A DNA stretch of 64,000 nt from Decorospora gaudefroyi. Its lineage: Eukaryota > Ascomycota > Dothideomycetes > Pleosporales > Pleosporaceae. The stretch lies in the NCBI GenBank assembly GCA_010015605.1, contig ML975245.1, positions 248,001 to 312,000 of the forward strand, read 5' to 3'. Shown one piece after another: positions 41,077 through 53,411 of this stretch (positions are counted from its first letter, which is position 1; the number at the start of each line of letters is the position of its first letter). The notes under the pieces were generated by a model. That model was not told the origin of the DNA, ran no database searches, and was given only the letters and a program-made list of their open reading frames with translations. A program made the position numbers and the translations under genes.

Positions 41077-44000
41077 TCACATTCTGAACCCATGTGCCGC
41101 GCTGACCCACTCCTGGTCCATCAACTTACTAACCCTCCTCAATATCCTACTCCCGCCCATGGAAGCCTGAAACCAGCGCACCCTCTCCTCTTCACTCATC
41201 GTCAGGAAGCCAGCAAGGCCAGATACCGACACGCTCTGTTGTGGACGAGGAGACGAAAATGATGGGCTCGAGCAACATGGGACCTGTACGTCAAAGGGCT
41301 GCTTGAGCCATGCGACGATGACTTGAGCGGCGAAAGGATTGAGTCCGACTCGACGGAGGAAGACTTCCCACTTCCAGTATATATCATCAGATCAAGTGTC
41401 GCAAAAAAAAAGGGGAAACGTCTGAGTTGGGGGGGTTGTGCTTACACTTGTCTCTTCCGCCACAGGCTTGATATCGCCAATATCCGCAGAGCCATGTGGG
41501 AGGCCGTACTTGACCATTTCCAGCACGGTGCTGCGCGCAAGCGCTTGTTCGCCACCACGAACATATTTGACGAGGACTTCGGCGTCGAGCTGGGTGGCAA
41601 AAGTCTCGAAAGCTCTTAAAGCTTCCTTATCGCGTGGGTCTTCTGGTCGGTTCGAGTCTAGCTCTTCCAACTTACGGCTCAGTCCTTCGCTGACCATGAC
41701 GACTAATCTCTCGTGCCGTAATTGTAGCGCAAGCATACGTTCTTTGACTGGTGATCGATTGGGCTGGCCTGGTAGAGAGCGTTGTTTGACTTGCTGGATT
41801 GTGGTGAAGATGAGGCCTGTGGAGGGTGAAAGCAGAATCTCGGCTTCCTTGGCTGCGGAGTGCGGTATCGTGTAATCTCGATACACCATCTGAGCTTGTG
41901 GATAAAGCTGCTCGATTTGCTTCATCATCCCGCGTTGCTGTAGAAAGATTGACGAGATAATGAAAGAACAAGGTGGCAAATTCTTTGGAATGTCGGGGAG
42001 GGTTGATGGGGATTCATGGAAAATTGGATGCTCTTGTCGGCCATCTGTCGTCTGTGGTTGGGTTTGAACGTTATGAGCGCTAGTCTCAGCCTGGTCAGAC
42101 GAAGATCGACTTTCCCGAACTGTTAGTGTATGAGAATTGGGTTCGACAGCGTGGCTGGGATTGGATGCTTTGCGTGCTCCGCCAGTCACAGGTTCGGTTC
42201 GTTTCCCACGCGTTTCCATGAACTTGTGAAGCGCTGTTGTTGCTGAGTATCCTCCAAACATGAGCTCGGTACCTGTGCTTCTTGGTTCCTGTGAGAAATC
42301 ATTTCGAGCAGCTGGTACTTGCGGCTTTTGACGATTGTGATCAAAGGTCTTTGTTCGGACTTTCGGTTGGGATTGTTGCGGTGGTGCCCCTTCATCCCGA
42401 TGATGGCTCTCGCGCGTTTCTCTAGACGGCCGGATCTGCGCACGCACAGTCTGCTGCGAATTCGTCCCCCTGTGATGCTTCTCCACCGCCTCTTCTTCCA
42501 TCTCTAGTTTCCTTTTGCGGATTAACGCTTCCATATCTCGCCGCTCCTCATCTTCCTCTGGCTCCAACTCTTCCTCCTCCTCATCTTCTTCATCATCGAG
42601 TATTCGCAGACCCTCGCGCTTCCACAGCAGGGATGAGCTTGTGACACAGCTGCCTGTGGTCACCTCAGTAATGATTTTGTTCATCTCCGACTCGCCGTGA
42701 AGTTTCTCTTCGAGGTGTATCGCAGATACCTTTGTGGTTAGGATGCTCCAATGAAACTCTCTCTCTGGCACTGATAGACCATGCCATGAAGTCGTGGACT
42801 TCAGCTCCTCGCGCTTGATCCGCAAGAGGAATTTCGCCTGCGCTTGCAGCTCTGTATCGCCAGGCCTATGCTTCCCGCCCTTTCGCTGACTATACTCGTT
42901 CCAGGGCGCCACAGGTAGCGAGAAGTCGACTTCTGGGACATCTACACGCGTAATTGTGTCAGGCCCTGATAGCTGTTCATTTTCGACTTTTCGCCTCGCC
43001 TTGTCGGCCAGTGACTTGATGTTTTGCAAAAACTGATCATCTCCGCCGTCATCGTTAACATCATCTCGGTTCCACGGCTCGGATGGAATGTACTCGTGCA
43101 GAGTATCCGCAAACGATACAGATTTCAGCTTCTTCATTGGTGAAGTGGAAAACATTGGTGGTGTCAGCGGACCCTCTACTTTTAGATCCTCGGCTCTACG
43201 CTTCAAGATGCGCATTGTCCCAGTCTCAAGAGTTGGGCTGAACTGTGGAGGATGTGTGATATCAAATAGCATTGAGTCGCTACTGTCCGAGTGCTTTCGC
43301 ACCAGTGAGTCGGCTGCCATGATCTCGTCTTGTAGAGCTTGTGCCTCTGCAGCAACAGAATTGCTGCTGCTCGAAGCAAGTGGCAGGTGATTCGCAGGTG
43401 ATGAAGGTATATAAGGCGTTGGTGGTGGAGATAGCGGGAGTAATGGTGGAGTAATAGGTCGAAGAGCTGTATTCTGCAACCTTTAGCAGGTGCGCATGGT
43501 ACTAAGAAGCCCACGCACCGGGTTGTATCTCAAACTTTCTGCTTTGATAATTTCGGAGTCTTGAGGCGTGTATGCATCTCGAATGGCGTTCTGCAGCTGA
43601 ACGAGCACTTCTCTCGAGACCGCAAGCTTCTCGGCTTTGATTTGCGCATCTAATTGCGCAGGATAGGCAAGATACTTCGCCGGCCATTCAAGGCCTTCGT
43701 CGTTCTCTTCCACGACAGTCTCAGATGGAATATGCAAGTTTTTGAGATCCGACATAGCTGGGTTACCGAAGTTCAGCAGGTCGAGCTCATGGTCTGTCTT
43801 CAGGAGGGGAAGCTCTTGTTTGAGGCTGAGCATCCATTCTCGCCTATTTTTCGTTGTCTTATCGGCTTCCGGTACTTCCTGAAGCGAGTGAACTGCCTTC
43901 AAGAACAATGCAGTGTCTCTGTTCACCGCCAGCCGTTCCTTGGTTAGTTCGCTGGTGGCATTAGTGATGGCAGCATCGGAGGGATCCAGAAGATCCCGAT

Positions 44001-44157
44001 CAAAAGCGTCGCTTGCTATCGCATCGATGTCACCGACAAGCAGCTGCTCCACCGTGTAGTTTACGCAGATACCTTGCGCTCGCGCGTATTCCACAACGCT
44101 CGGCTCCTCCTCTTGCGAAGCGGGCTCCGGCCCAAGCTCCATCTCCACCTCGACCAT
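41077..44157 (-). CDS. large fungal protein of unknown function (3 exons; possible XPF/Zip2-like C-terminal fold)
   Basis: Exons 44157-43519, 43473-41446 and 41370-41077 give 986 residues. Introns are 45 nt (GTGCGT..TTGCAG) and 75 nt (GTAAGC..GGAAG); both junctions are in phase 0. The third exon is easily missed because exon 2 would otherwise run on to a stop at 41392, but its 97 codons read as clean protein beginning WEVFLRRVGLNPFAAQVI. The N-terminal 213 residues are helical. The middle is low-complexity, with a run of Glu/Asp (DDEEDEEEEELEPEEDEERR) that is probably disordered. The C-terminal 280 residues contain CSFIISSIFLQQRGMMKQIE, AEILLSPSTGLIFTTIQQVK and RHERLVVMVSEG. This pattern reminds me of the inactive XPF-like domain of Zip2/SHOC1 meiotic proteins, but I cannot prove it. 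Confidence 0.72.
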
Positions 44158-44488
44158 ACTGACCCTGTCGCGTAGCCAAGTCAAATTAGAAATAGACAAT
44201 GAGCGTGACTGTAATTTCGTTGCGGTGAGATGATGGGAAAAGGTCAATCTCAGGGTCGCGGGTCGTACCTTCCTGCACCCTGCAGCTAGCGCCCTCACGT
44301 GGGGAACTACTTATGGGGAAGTTACACGCAGACACGGTCAAAAGCACACGTAAGATAGTTATATTTCATTACTCGTGGGTATATTCCTGAATGATTGTGC
44401 AAAGAAAGATCGAATTATGTACAAGGCAGTGTACCTTCATGTCCCTCTATTGAATGAATGGAGATCCTCGTGCCGCGCACATGTACGC
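44158..44488. other. spacer between same-strand genes, nothing seen
   Basis: 331 bp holding the promoter of the large protein gene and the 3' end of the protease gene; no features recognised. Confidence 0.5.
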
Positions 44489-45899
44489 TTACTGGGGAAC
44501 GGGCTTCTGACCGAAACCCAGCGACTGGTTACCACCATTGAAAGCGACGAGCTGAGCCCTGAACATGATGTCGCCGTAGATTTGCAGACCAGCACCCTGG
44601 TTTCCCTGTACGCCACCAAAGCAAGTCGTGTTGGCCTGATCAACTGTTGCAAAGTTGATTTGGCTACCTGGGATGGTGGCCATGTAGGAGTCTCCGATGG
44701 CGACACTCATGTCAGGCAGGGTAGCAGCGCATGGGTAGATGAACCCGCCGACCTGGGCGTTGAGTTGAGCACCCTCAACTTGGGAGTAGTACGCTTCAGC
44801 GACCTGCTGGTCTACAAGGAGGAGCGAGGTGCCGGTGTCGGCGATGGCGTCAGAGCCCTGGGGGTTGGAGAAGAGCTGGTCGCCAACAGCGAACTTGGTG
44901 GAGCTGACTTGCCAGAAACCCGTCTCAGCCTTGACGGGGATCCAGGTCATTTCTCCCTCAAACTTGGTGGAATCGATCGCACCAAACTGGTAGACACCGG
45001 TGCCATCTGGATCGAGATCGGCAGTGAAGACCGGCATGTCCAAATCACCCATAACGTTGTCAAAGAAGGTCTTGGCAGGTGTCTTCTTGGTACCATCGTT
45101 GACTGTTCCATGTTAATATGGTTCAATGTGTTGGAATGACACCGATAGCACATACCCGTGTTAAGCGAGGAGAAGGCAAGACCGACCAGACCGTCAGTGT
45201 TAGTGTCCTGGACGAAAGATTGTGAAACCTGGTTGGCAAGCTCGACGGTCTGGTTTGTGACAGTAACACCACCAATAGTGACGGTATCTGTACCGACAGT
45301 GCCAGCGGCACCAGAGCCATCACCGTAGCTGATCTGCCATTGGGCGCCAGTAGTCTTCTGGAAGGTTGTCGACTTAGACGCATCGAAGACTGAATGTTGA
45401 CCAATGAGTTGCGGATCGAGATCCGTGCTGAACATCCAGCTGTGCATGATACATTAGTACATCACACGTCTGAGAAAATAGATGGGTCTTACAGATCAGA
45501 AGAGCCTGAGTCAAAGTCCAAGTTCAATGTCTGGCCACCAACGTCGACGGGTGACAAGAAGAGTGCTGCGTTCTCCTCTGGGTTCGCGGCGACCGTTCCA
45601 GTCCCGTTAGTGCCACTGACAGGTGCCGTCGAGGTCGTGTTCTTCTCGCTTTCGGCTTGCTTCGACTGGGAGATAAAACCCTCTTTGACCATGAAGTCAT
45701 CGCTCATCTTGAAGTTGTATTTCCTGAAAACCTTTCTCATGGCAGCAGGGCCATTGGGACCAGTTGGGTGGGCCGTGTTTAATTGCCGGGGAACCTTGAA
45801 AGACCGCTTTTGGATACCTCTCCTGCGAGTGGGTGTGGGGACGGCGAGCACGATAGCTGCCAAAAGAGTGACAAGGAGGAAGAATCGTACTGAAGGCAT
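44489..45899 (-). CDS. secreted pepsin-like aspartic protease, family A1 (3 exons)
   Basis: Acid endopeptidase of the aspergillopepsin/penicillopepsin group, probably secreted. Exons 45899-45493, 45439-45156 and 45102-44489 give 434 residues. Signal peptide: VRFFLLVTLLAAIVLAVPTP. A basic propeptide follows with dibasic sites (TRRRGIQKR). The first catalytic motif reads DFDSGSSDLW, restored across the first intron, with Ser instead of the commoner Thr. The flap Tyr is in WQISYGDGSGAAG. The second motif is AIADTGTSLLL. Two Cys (in YPCAATL and TTCFGG) would form the usual C-terminal disulfide. A Ser/Thr/Asn-rich stretch (EKNTTSTAPVSGTNGTGTV) lies at the propeptide-mature border, longer than in penicillopepsin. 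Both introns are 53 nt. Confidence 0.94.
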
Positions 45900-47742
45900 A
45901 TTGGGCTAATGCTGACCGGCAGCCGGACAGAGAATATCTGTCGAGTGGAAAAGAAGGAAACGGTAAAATAAAGAAAAGAATGAGAGGAAACAGCAAAACA
46001 CAACTCCCTCAGAAGAAACAGACAGAGGATTGGCCTGATGGTAGACCACGTCCTTCAATGAGCGTGCGAAGAGAGTGCTTTTAAAGAATGAATTTGTCGC
46101 GACGAAACAACAGAGAGTGTGCGAAACTGGAGATAGATGAAACCTATGCCTGTAACCCGACCCGACGCCCACACACGAGAAGAGATCCGAAGGCGCCAAG
46201 TCGGTCGGGAAGGCCAGAACGAGGATCCACATGGCAACAGACAAAACGCTACGCGTGCTGCATTGACGATGATCCATGGGGAGTATGAAGCCTAGCTCAT
46301 GTCAGTTTTTCAGACACAAAAATCTAGACGCCTGCTCTAGTTGGCTACTAAACCTCTAGAACGGGCCCAATGGGTCCCCTGTAGGCAGCATTATTGGCTC
46401 TAGGACTGTAGAAAGCCTTGCCGGAGAGATATCGATAAGGCGATGGGGTTCTTACGCGTCCCAGCTTGACGCCGTTGAGGAAATGTGGAGAAGGCTAGCG
46501 GCAGGCATGACTTTGGCTGCAAGTACGTCTCAACACTGTAGCATCCGTGAATGGTCGAGCCGCAAGCAATGGCTTTTTGGCACAGCTGTTGACCTACTCT
46601 GAGAAAAACTTAAAGAATCATTTCTGTCAGTAAAGCCGCCTTGGAGCAACCACCGCAACTATCCTCTTAATTCTTGCATCTGCGTACGCCTGGAGACTCA
46701 CCTGAGGCTGACGACGCGCAGCCATGCGCCTGAACGATCGGGCTGACGAAGCCGGGCGAGAAACCGTTTCGGAAAGCCAGGGCCAGAAGAGCTGAGTGGT
46801 GACGTCCCGACGATGAAACGAAGGACCCGCCAGCCCGCAACTCGAGAAGAAGCAGCTGGCGGAGCGATCCCTCCCTTGTCACTACCCTCCCCCGGGCGTC
46901 AAACAAGCCGCCATGGCGATGCTTAGATGTCACATTGTCGCGCGGTTTCCTCAAGCCGACCCAACCCTGTGCCGGCTTTCTCAAACATGCTTCATCGCGG
47001 TTTGGGCGCCACCGTTAGCCGATGCCGGAGCAAATAAACAAGTCGGCAGCTCTGCGATGCGAAACTCGTGTTTTGAAGCCTTGGGAGATGCCGTTGGAGC
47101 TGTGAGCGAACATGTTTCGGCATTTGTTTTTCAGGGTGCTGGGCGCCGCTCCAGGACGGAAAACGCCCAGTCAAGCTTCGCTTCATTGGCGCAGAGTGGG
47201 TCAGAGACTTTTTGAGGCTGTGCGCAACACACAACACAGTACGTGGATGTGGAGCCTATGTAGACCATCAAAATGCATACTGTATCATCATTTCTTGATG
47301 AAGTTTAGCTGGGGATGAAAAGGGGACACAATTGCATCACTACGTGGATTGACGAGCGGAAATACCTGCATGAAATCGATACGTAAATTCGAATGCTAAA
47401 TGACAGCGCTTTTGATTTCTATTGATGATGGCCCGCCGCCATTTTCGACTTGCCACCAGTGTCTCTTTCATCAATATGAGAATGGTGGATGGGTGCCACA
47501 CCCTTCCTGCCCTTTCATAGTTCATCCATTACTATGTCTATGAGTCCCACTTTGGACAATCTCTTCAGCTCACAGGTCTAAGACAACACGACCTTGTACG
47601 AAGTTCGAGCTTCACGTGGACGTGTGGCGGCATCGAACTTCCCTTGACTTCGCAACATGCTCGAATGTCGGCATTTCGCATAGCGCCAGCAGTGGCGTTC
47701 ACACAATTCGGGAGTGACTCGAATATCGGTACTGGGACTCCT
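45900..47742. other. 1.8-kb spacer, no gene seen
   Basis: Upstream of the protease gene and downstream of PAT1. The longest frames (46984-46667 minus, 46913-47215 plus) overlap on opposite strands and have no family look. The bases next to 45899 should carry the protease promoter. Nothing repeat-like stands out. Confidence 0.55.
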
Positions 47743-50455
47743 TCATCCAAGCAGCTCCACGTCCAAACCGATAGCCCTCATGAAGAGGTTCACGTTCGCC
47801 AGCCGAGCACTCGCCATCTCCACCGGCAAGGCCTTGCTGACGGATACCGTCTCCATGACACGGTCCTTGACGCCGAGTACAAGCCTCTGCTGCTGCTCGG
47901 GACTAGCGCCTACGCCCATGGCGGCCAAAAACTGCCAGATATACATGTCGTCTGTATCGTTGATGGATCCTGGGAAGAGGAAAGGCAGGACGGGCTCGAG
48001 TACGTCGAACAGATGGTTATAGAGTCCAGACCACTGCTTCCAATCCTCGGTCATGTCGGGGGCCGACTGCTTCAGTATCTCAGCACGAGAAATGAGCATC
48101 GTAAGGAAGATCAGGCCAATCTTGCTTCGAGCCACGACATGCAAGTTGGTACGTTCCAGAACAACGCCGAGAAGACCGGTGACGATATTCAACGGCGAAT
48201 CGGAGATGTGCACATGGATGGGTGGTGTGACAGTCTGGGAGAAGAGGTCTATTTCTTCACGGATGGCCGCGCTTAGGGGCTCTTCAGATGTAGGAATAGC
48301 ATGGCTCACTACGGAGAGAGCGTCGAGGTGAACCACAATCATAGTGACCACTGTAATGCGTTCCTGCTCGTTGATGTGGCGGAAGAGGCGTTGGATTACC
48401 TTCTTTCCTTTGGCGTGTGAAAGGAGAGAGATGAAGGGATGCGGAGTGCTATTAAAGTCAGCAAAGATAGCTTGTCTAGATGAGGGGACATACTTGGAGT
48501 TGATGGGCTCCATGATCCTGGTATTCATCCAAAGCTGGCTGTGCAGAGCCTCAATCTTCGATCGCCATTCCATATGTACCTGGATCGCCTCAGGAGGACT
48601 GCCCTCTTGTATCGGTGGTGGCATGACTCGCTCATGGTCTTCCATCTGCATGAGGGTTTTATAAACGGCCTCAATGTTGCGCAGAGTCTCTTTGCGATCA
48701 GCAATAGAAGACTTGGGATGCTTGGAAAGCTTGTCGTTTGTCTCGGGTCGCTTGAGGTTGAGCAGCGGTCGCGGGGTCTTCGAGTTGCTGAAGGCGATCT
48801 TTCCAAGACTGCCTTCAACGACAAGCTGCCGGGCTTTTGGTCTCGCTTTTGCAGCCTCGACCGCTCGCTGAATTTGCTGTTCCATGCGCTGCATATGATT
48901 GTCGCCGCCCCGGCCATGTCTGCGTGCACCAAATCTGTTGTTGGTCTGAAAAAGATACGTCTGGGCAAACTGGCTGGCTGGCTGCTGAGGATTCTGGCGG
49001 GTAGCACCCCGGATCTGGCTGAAAACCTGATAGTAGAAATCCTCGGCAATGGCAGCCTCGGGTCCCCTCTCATCCAGGTTGCCAGTTGCAGTCATCAACT
49101 GCTGCAACTGGATCCGAGTAATGAAGTTCTTGTCTTGAGGCGTCATCAACCCGTTGTCCTTGGCTAGGAGGGCAATTTTATGGTTCCGCTTAGCACGCTT
49201 GGCGTCTTCTTCCAGGAAGGCCGCACGCTCTGCCTCGGAGAGCTGGAGGAGCTGGTCAGGGTGAGTAATGACCATTCCGGGGTATGACGGTCCCCGATTG
49301 TGTGCTGGCGTTTGGCCGCGAGGACCCTGAGGGCCCTGAGGGCCCTGAGGACTAGCCTGGCCCAAGGGCTGGCCTTGACCAGATAGGCGGTTCGGGTTCT
49401 GCAGGATCTGTCGAGGCTGTGTAGGTGTGCCCTGCGCCTGAACTTGTGGAGGCGCTTGACGCTGCTGCGGACCACTAGGCTCGTTCGATTGTGGTCGCTG
49501 TCGCTGGAGGATAGTAGGTTGCTGAGGTGGTTGCGATCGGATAGGCTGATCTGGGAGCTCAGCGTGAACCTGCTGTTGTCTCGTGGGCGCTTGTTGCTGT
49601 CGCGGCTGGTGCTGCTGCTGAGGCCTCTGCAAAATCTGGGGTGCGAACTGACCGGGCATGCCACCACCCGGCATACCAGGATACGGCTGTTGAGGAGGGG
49701 GGAACTGCTGCTGTTGATATTGCTGCTGGGGGGCATAACCTGGAAAGCCCGAAGGCGGGCCCTGCTGGACTGGCGGAGTGGCTCTGGGGTCGCTGCCCAT
49801 GCTCTGAGCACGCATCATGGCCTCGACCTCTTCCATGCTCATGACCTTCCTGGCTGGCGCAGGCAGCTGAGAGGCAGCGGGAGGCTGTGGCGAGGGCTGC
49901 CTCTGCGCCGCTGGCTGTTTCGGCTTGAGGCCCCAGATGTCTGCGCGGGCCTCCAGCTGAGGGATGTACTCGGGGTCCTTGTAGCTCTCGTAGCCGCTCC
50001 TGTTGGGCTTGGATGCGTGTGGGACCGGGGGCCTCTGCTGGTTCTGGTTCGGGTGCTGGTGCTGGTGGTGATACTGAGGAGCCTTCTGGCGCGCCTGGTA
50101 CACCATCTGCTCCTCTTGCAGCGTGTTGGCGACCTTGGATGTCTGCCCCGCGAAGTCGAAGTGCTTGCCGATGGATTGCTGCGTCGCAGGGCCGCCGCCG
50201 AATGTATCGTCATTGAGATCATCGGCCTCGTCGTCGAGCTGGTCGCCGAGGCCGTCGTACGTCTCTTCGAAGTCGATGCTGCATGCTGGGTTAGAAAGAG
50301 ATGGCAATGTGAGTGGCGTAGGGCGCAATGTACACATGGTCATCGGCTGCCCCTCCTCCGAGGGCAGCAAACGCATCATGCTGGCCAAACCCCGTGGCGT
50401 TGGACGAGTGGCCTCGATCTCGCGGGCCGTTGGTGTCAAAACCGAAGAAAGACAT
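47743..50455 (-). CDS. PAT1: mRNA decapping activator Pat1 (3 exons)
   Basis: Links deadenylated mRNA, the Lsm1-7 ring and decapping factors in P-bodies, and represses translation. Exons 50455-50334, 50278-48494 and 48448-47743 give 870 residues. The conserved N-terminus reads MSFFGFDTNGPRDRG and, after the first splice, IDFEETYDGLGDQLDDEADD. Residues from about 110 to 390 are a long Gln/Pro-rich disordered region (QQQYQQQQFPPPQQPYPG, GPQGPQGPQGPRGQ). The C-terminal helical domain starts near 430 (MTPQDKNFITRIQLQQLM) and contains the RFGARRHGRG basic patch and KAKGK/KKVIQRLFRHINEQER-type helices. The second intron (45 nt, GTATGT..AATAG) has no stop and is a multiple of three; its removal restores EPINSNTPHPFISLLSHAKG. 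The first junction uses donor GTACAT after CATGT, the only phase-consistent choice I found. It diverges from the KTR gene. Confidence 0.92.
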
Positions 50456-51202
50456 GGTTGGTGGTGTCTGGAACGGTTGTTTGAGCGGAGGTACTTATTA
50501 TTCGGTAGGCTCAATATCGACTAGCAGTGGTGACGTTGCCCAGGCAAAGGTAAAGGCAGAATCGCAGGGCTGGAGCCTGGGGCGGTAGTCGCATCGGCGC
50601 TACGCCGGGTCAGATCACTATCGCTGTTTGACCGAGGAACGGAAAGATGCGCGCTATCAACAGACGCGATGAAAGGCCTGGGATGGAGGGGGCACTGGGG
50701 GTCACTGGGGGTCACTGGTGTTGGCCTGCGTAGCTCCTCTGGTCGCGCCTTGTGTCGGAATCTGCCCCCAATTCGGCAGCGCGGCAAACCCCGGGACCCG
50801 ACCCTCACTTCGTACTTGCTGCTGTCCAACGCTGTCCGCTTACCGCCCCCGGGTTAATCAGCCACACTTACGAGTGCTGAGCCCTGGCGACGGCTCCTCC
50901 TTTTATTACCACATTTCACTCCACCTCAGCCCTGTTCTGTCCTTCTTCAGTCCCGTCCTCCGCCTTCACCTCCCTCCTGCTGGTGCGCATGCTTCGCGCC
51001 TGCCTTCCACTGATTCCTTACTAGGTCGCACGCCAAGAAGACACGCGCCTCGAGTGTCCAGCAGCGACGCCTCGAACATTCACCGCGGCCTTCGCCACAC
51101 CCTATCCGTCGCCCGCAGCGCAAGCAGATCGGCAAAGTGGAGGGCTCCAAGGCCTCAGAAAAGCATCAGCCGTCCGAGCAGCAGCCTCAGGGGCAAAACG
51201 CC
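50456..51202. promoter_or_regulatory. divergent promoter, PAT1 / KTR mannosyltransferase
   Basis: 747 bp. Includes a 10-bp G-rich tandem repeat at 50691-50720 and a strongly pyrimidine-rich stretch at about 50890-51010 on the plus strand, the kind often found just upstream of fungal transcription starts. Confidence 0.6.
50691..50720. repeat. 10-bp G-rich tandem repeat, 3 units
   Basis: Units GGCACTGGGG, GTCACTGGGG and GTCACTGGTG in direct succession. They create three closely spaced runs of four to five G on the plus strand. Confidence 0.8.
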
Positions 51203-52504
51203 ATGGCGGGCAGCCAGCGGTACATCCGCTATGTCGTCTTCGCTGTTGTGGTACCTTCAACGTGTTCCCCTATACGAGTATCGCCATTGACTCTCTACAG
51301 GCACTCGTTCTTCTCTACTTCATCGGCTCTTCGTCGAATGTGCCCTCCGCGAGTTGGCCAACATACCAAGACACTACCATTCCTCAGTCGAATGCCGGCC
51401 TTGGGGCGAGCGACGCCCAGCAGAATGCGCCGTTGACCACACCCAACGAGAAGACGCTTCCCCCCGCCACCATGGCCGGGGAGCGCATGAACGCGACCTT
51501 CGTCACCCTCGCCCGCAACTCCGACGTCTGGGAGATTGCCAAGTCAATCCGCCAGGTTGAGGATCGCTTCAATCGCAAGTTCAACTACGACTGGGTCTTC
51601 CTCAATGACGATGACTTCAACGACGAATTCAAGAAGATTACAACTGCTCTCGTGTCGGGTACTACCAAGTATGGAAAGATCCCCAAGGAGCATTGGTCGT
51701 TCCCCGAATGGATCGACCAGGACAAGGCCGCCAAGGTCCGTGGGGAAATGAAAGAGAAGAAGATCATCTACGGGGACTCCATCAGCTACAGGCACATGTG
51801 CCGCTATGAGTCTGGTTTCTTCTTCCGTCACCCCTTGATGCTCGATTACGAGTGGTACTGGCGTGTCGAGCCCAGCGTCGAGCTTTACTGCGACATCAAC
51901 TACGACACCTTCAAATTCATGGCTGAAAAGAAGAAGAAGTACAGTTTCACTCTCAGCCTTTACGAATACGTTGAGACTATTCCTACGCTCTGGGAGGCAA
52001 CAAAGAACTTCACCAAGCACTACCCACAGCACGTCGTCAAGGACAACGCCATGAAGTTCCTCAGCGACGACGGTGGTGAGACTTATAACCATTGCCATTT
52101 CTGGTCCAACTTCGAGATTGGCAATCTCAACTGGCTCCGCTCCGACGCTTACATTGATTTCTTCACTTCTCTTGACCACGCGGGTGGGTTCTTCTATGAG
52201 CGATGGGGTGATGCTCCTGTCCATTCTATTGCAGCCGGTCTGTTGCTACAGAAAGACGAGATCCACTTTTTCAACGATATCGCCTACTACCACGTCCCGT
52301 TCACCCACTGCCCTACGGGCGAGGACTACCGCCTCGAGCACAAGTGCTCTTGCAACCCCAAAGACAACTTTGATTGGAACGGTTATAGCTGTAAGTTGTC
52401 TGGAGTGACCCTCACGCACAGATGTTAATCAGTTCATAGGCACGTCTCGATTCTACGAGATGCAAGGCATGACGAAGCCCGCAGGGTACGAAAAGGAGCA
52501 ATAA
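51203..52504 (+). CDS. alpha-1,2-mannosyltransferase of the KRE2/MNT1 (KTR) family (3 exons)
   Basis: Golgi type II membrane enzyme that transfers mannose from GDP-mannose to N- and O-linked glycans (GT15). Exons 51203-51250, 51301-52390 and 52440-52504 give 400 residues. The first splice joins RYVVFAVV to ALVLLYFIGSS, completing the single membrane anchor at residues 9-26. A short stem follows, then the catalytic domain: NATFVTLARNSDVWEIAKSI, YDWVFLNDDDFNDEFKK, MLDYEWYWRVEPSVELYCDI and YNHCHFWSNFEIGNLNWLRS, which contains the family signature around the catalytic Glu. The C-terminus is HVPFTHCPTGEDYRLEHKC with conserved Cys. The last exon encodes TSRFYEMQGMTKPAGYEKEQ. Introns are 50 and 49 nt. 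Which KTR paralogue this is cannot be told here. Confidence 0.94.
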
Positions 52505-53411
52505 GCGCTCACTCTCAGTTGTCTCTTTGTACGAACCGATAGACCTCATGTCGCATGCATCTCTCTCAGCATATTTGTCTGACTTTTCGTCAGCGCACCA
52601 CTTTCGACTTCCGACAAGGTCCGCCGTATAATGAAAATTGTCTTTTTTGTCCTTGCCTTTATTGGTGTAGGGACATATATCACCGCTAGAAAGCGGCATA
52701 AGCGGGTGCTAGGTTTGGGTAAAACTTCGTTGCCGAAATGGCCCTCTTAGGGAGCCCCAAAACCGTATCATCGTATAGGTTAGGCTGGGGTTATACGCAA
52801 TGCTTTGCCATTGGCGGGTTGTCAGCTGTGCTATGTGGGCCATTTGTCATCTTTGTATTGGTAATGTGAGGTTATTTTAGACGTCAGCTTTACTGGGTAG
52901 AGCGATAATGATGCACCTATGAAGAAAACTTGATGTCCAATCCCTTATAGCCCGATTCCAATGCGAGATTGTCTGATCCTATTTTGCTTCTTTCTCACGG
53001 CGAGTATTTCTTGCATGTAGATTTCTCGCATAAGAATATGCCTACTATTCATCGTCGAAACATTTTATACTACCTTCCTGGTCCCGTGCCAGCGGTCCAT
53101 CAAACCACCCGTCCTCTACGCTCTACGCTCTAATAACTTTCCTCTTTAAGGTGCAGAGAAAGTGCAACAGGATAGCGGGGAGATCCTCAATGTGGTTTTA
53201 TCTCTACTAGACGCGTGCGTAGTATAATTGTAATCTGTACAATCATTGAGCTGCTATCCAAGACCCAGTAAATGTTTCTCCAACGTGCAAGATAACGTCA
53301 AGCCGTCATATATCGCACACACCAGCTCTTTTTCCGGACCGATTCCAGAAAGTTTGAATAATGATATCGAGTGCATGACCCATAAAGACTTTGTTGACAC
53401 AGTAACTCCGC
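52505..53411. other. convergent 3' spacer, nothing seen
   Basis: 907 bp between the stops of the KTR gene and the small minus-strand gene, with only short frames. A short tandem of CTACGCT occurs near 53116-53130. Confidence 0.55.

Noticed and set aside
49444..50484. 346-codon plus-strand open frame, Leu/Arg-rich
   Set aside because: Antisense shadow of the Gln/Pro-rich region of PAT1.
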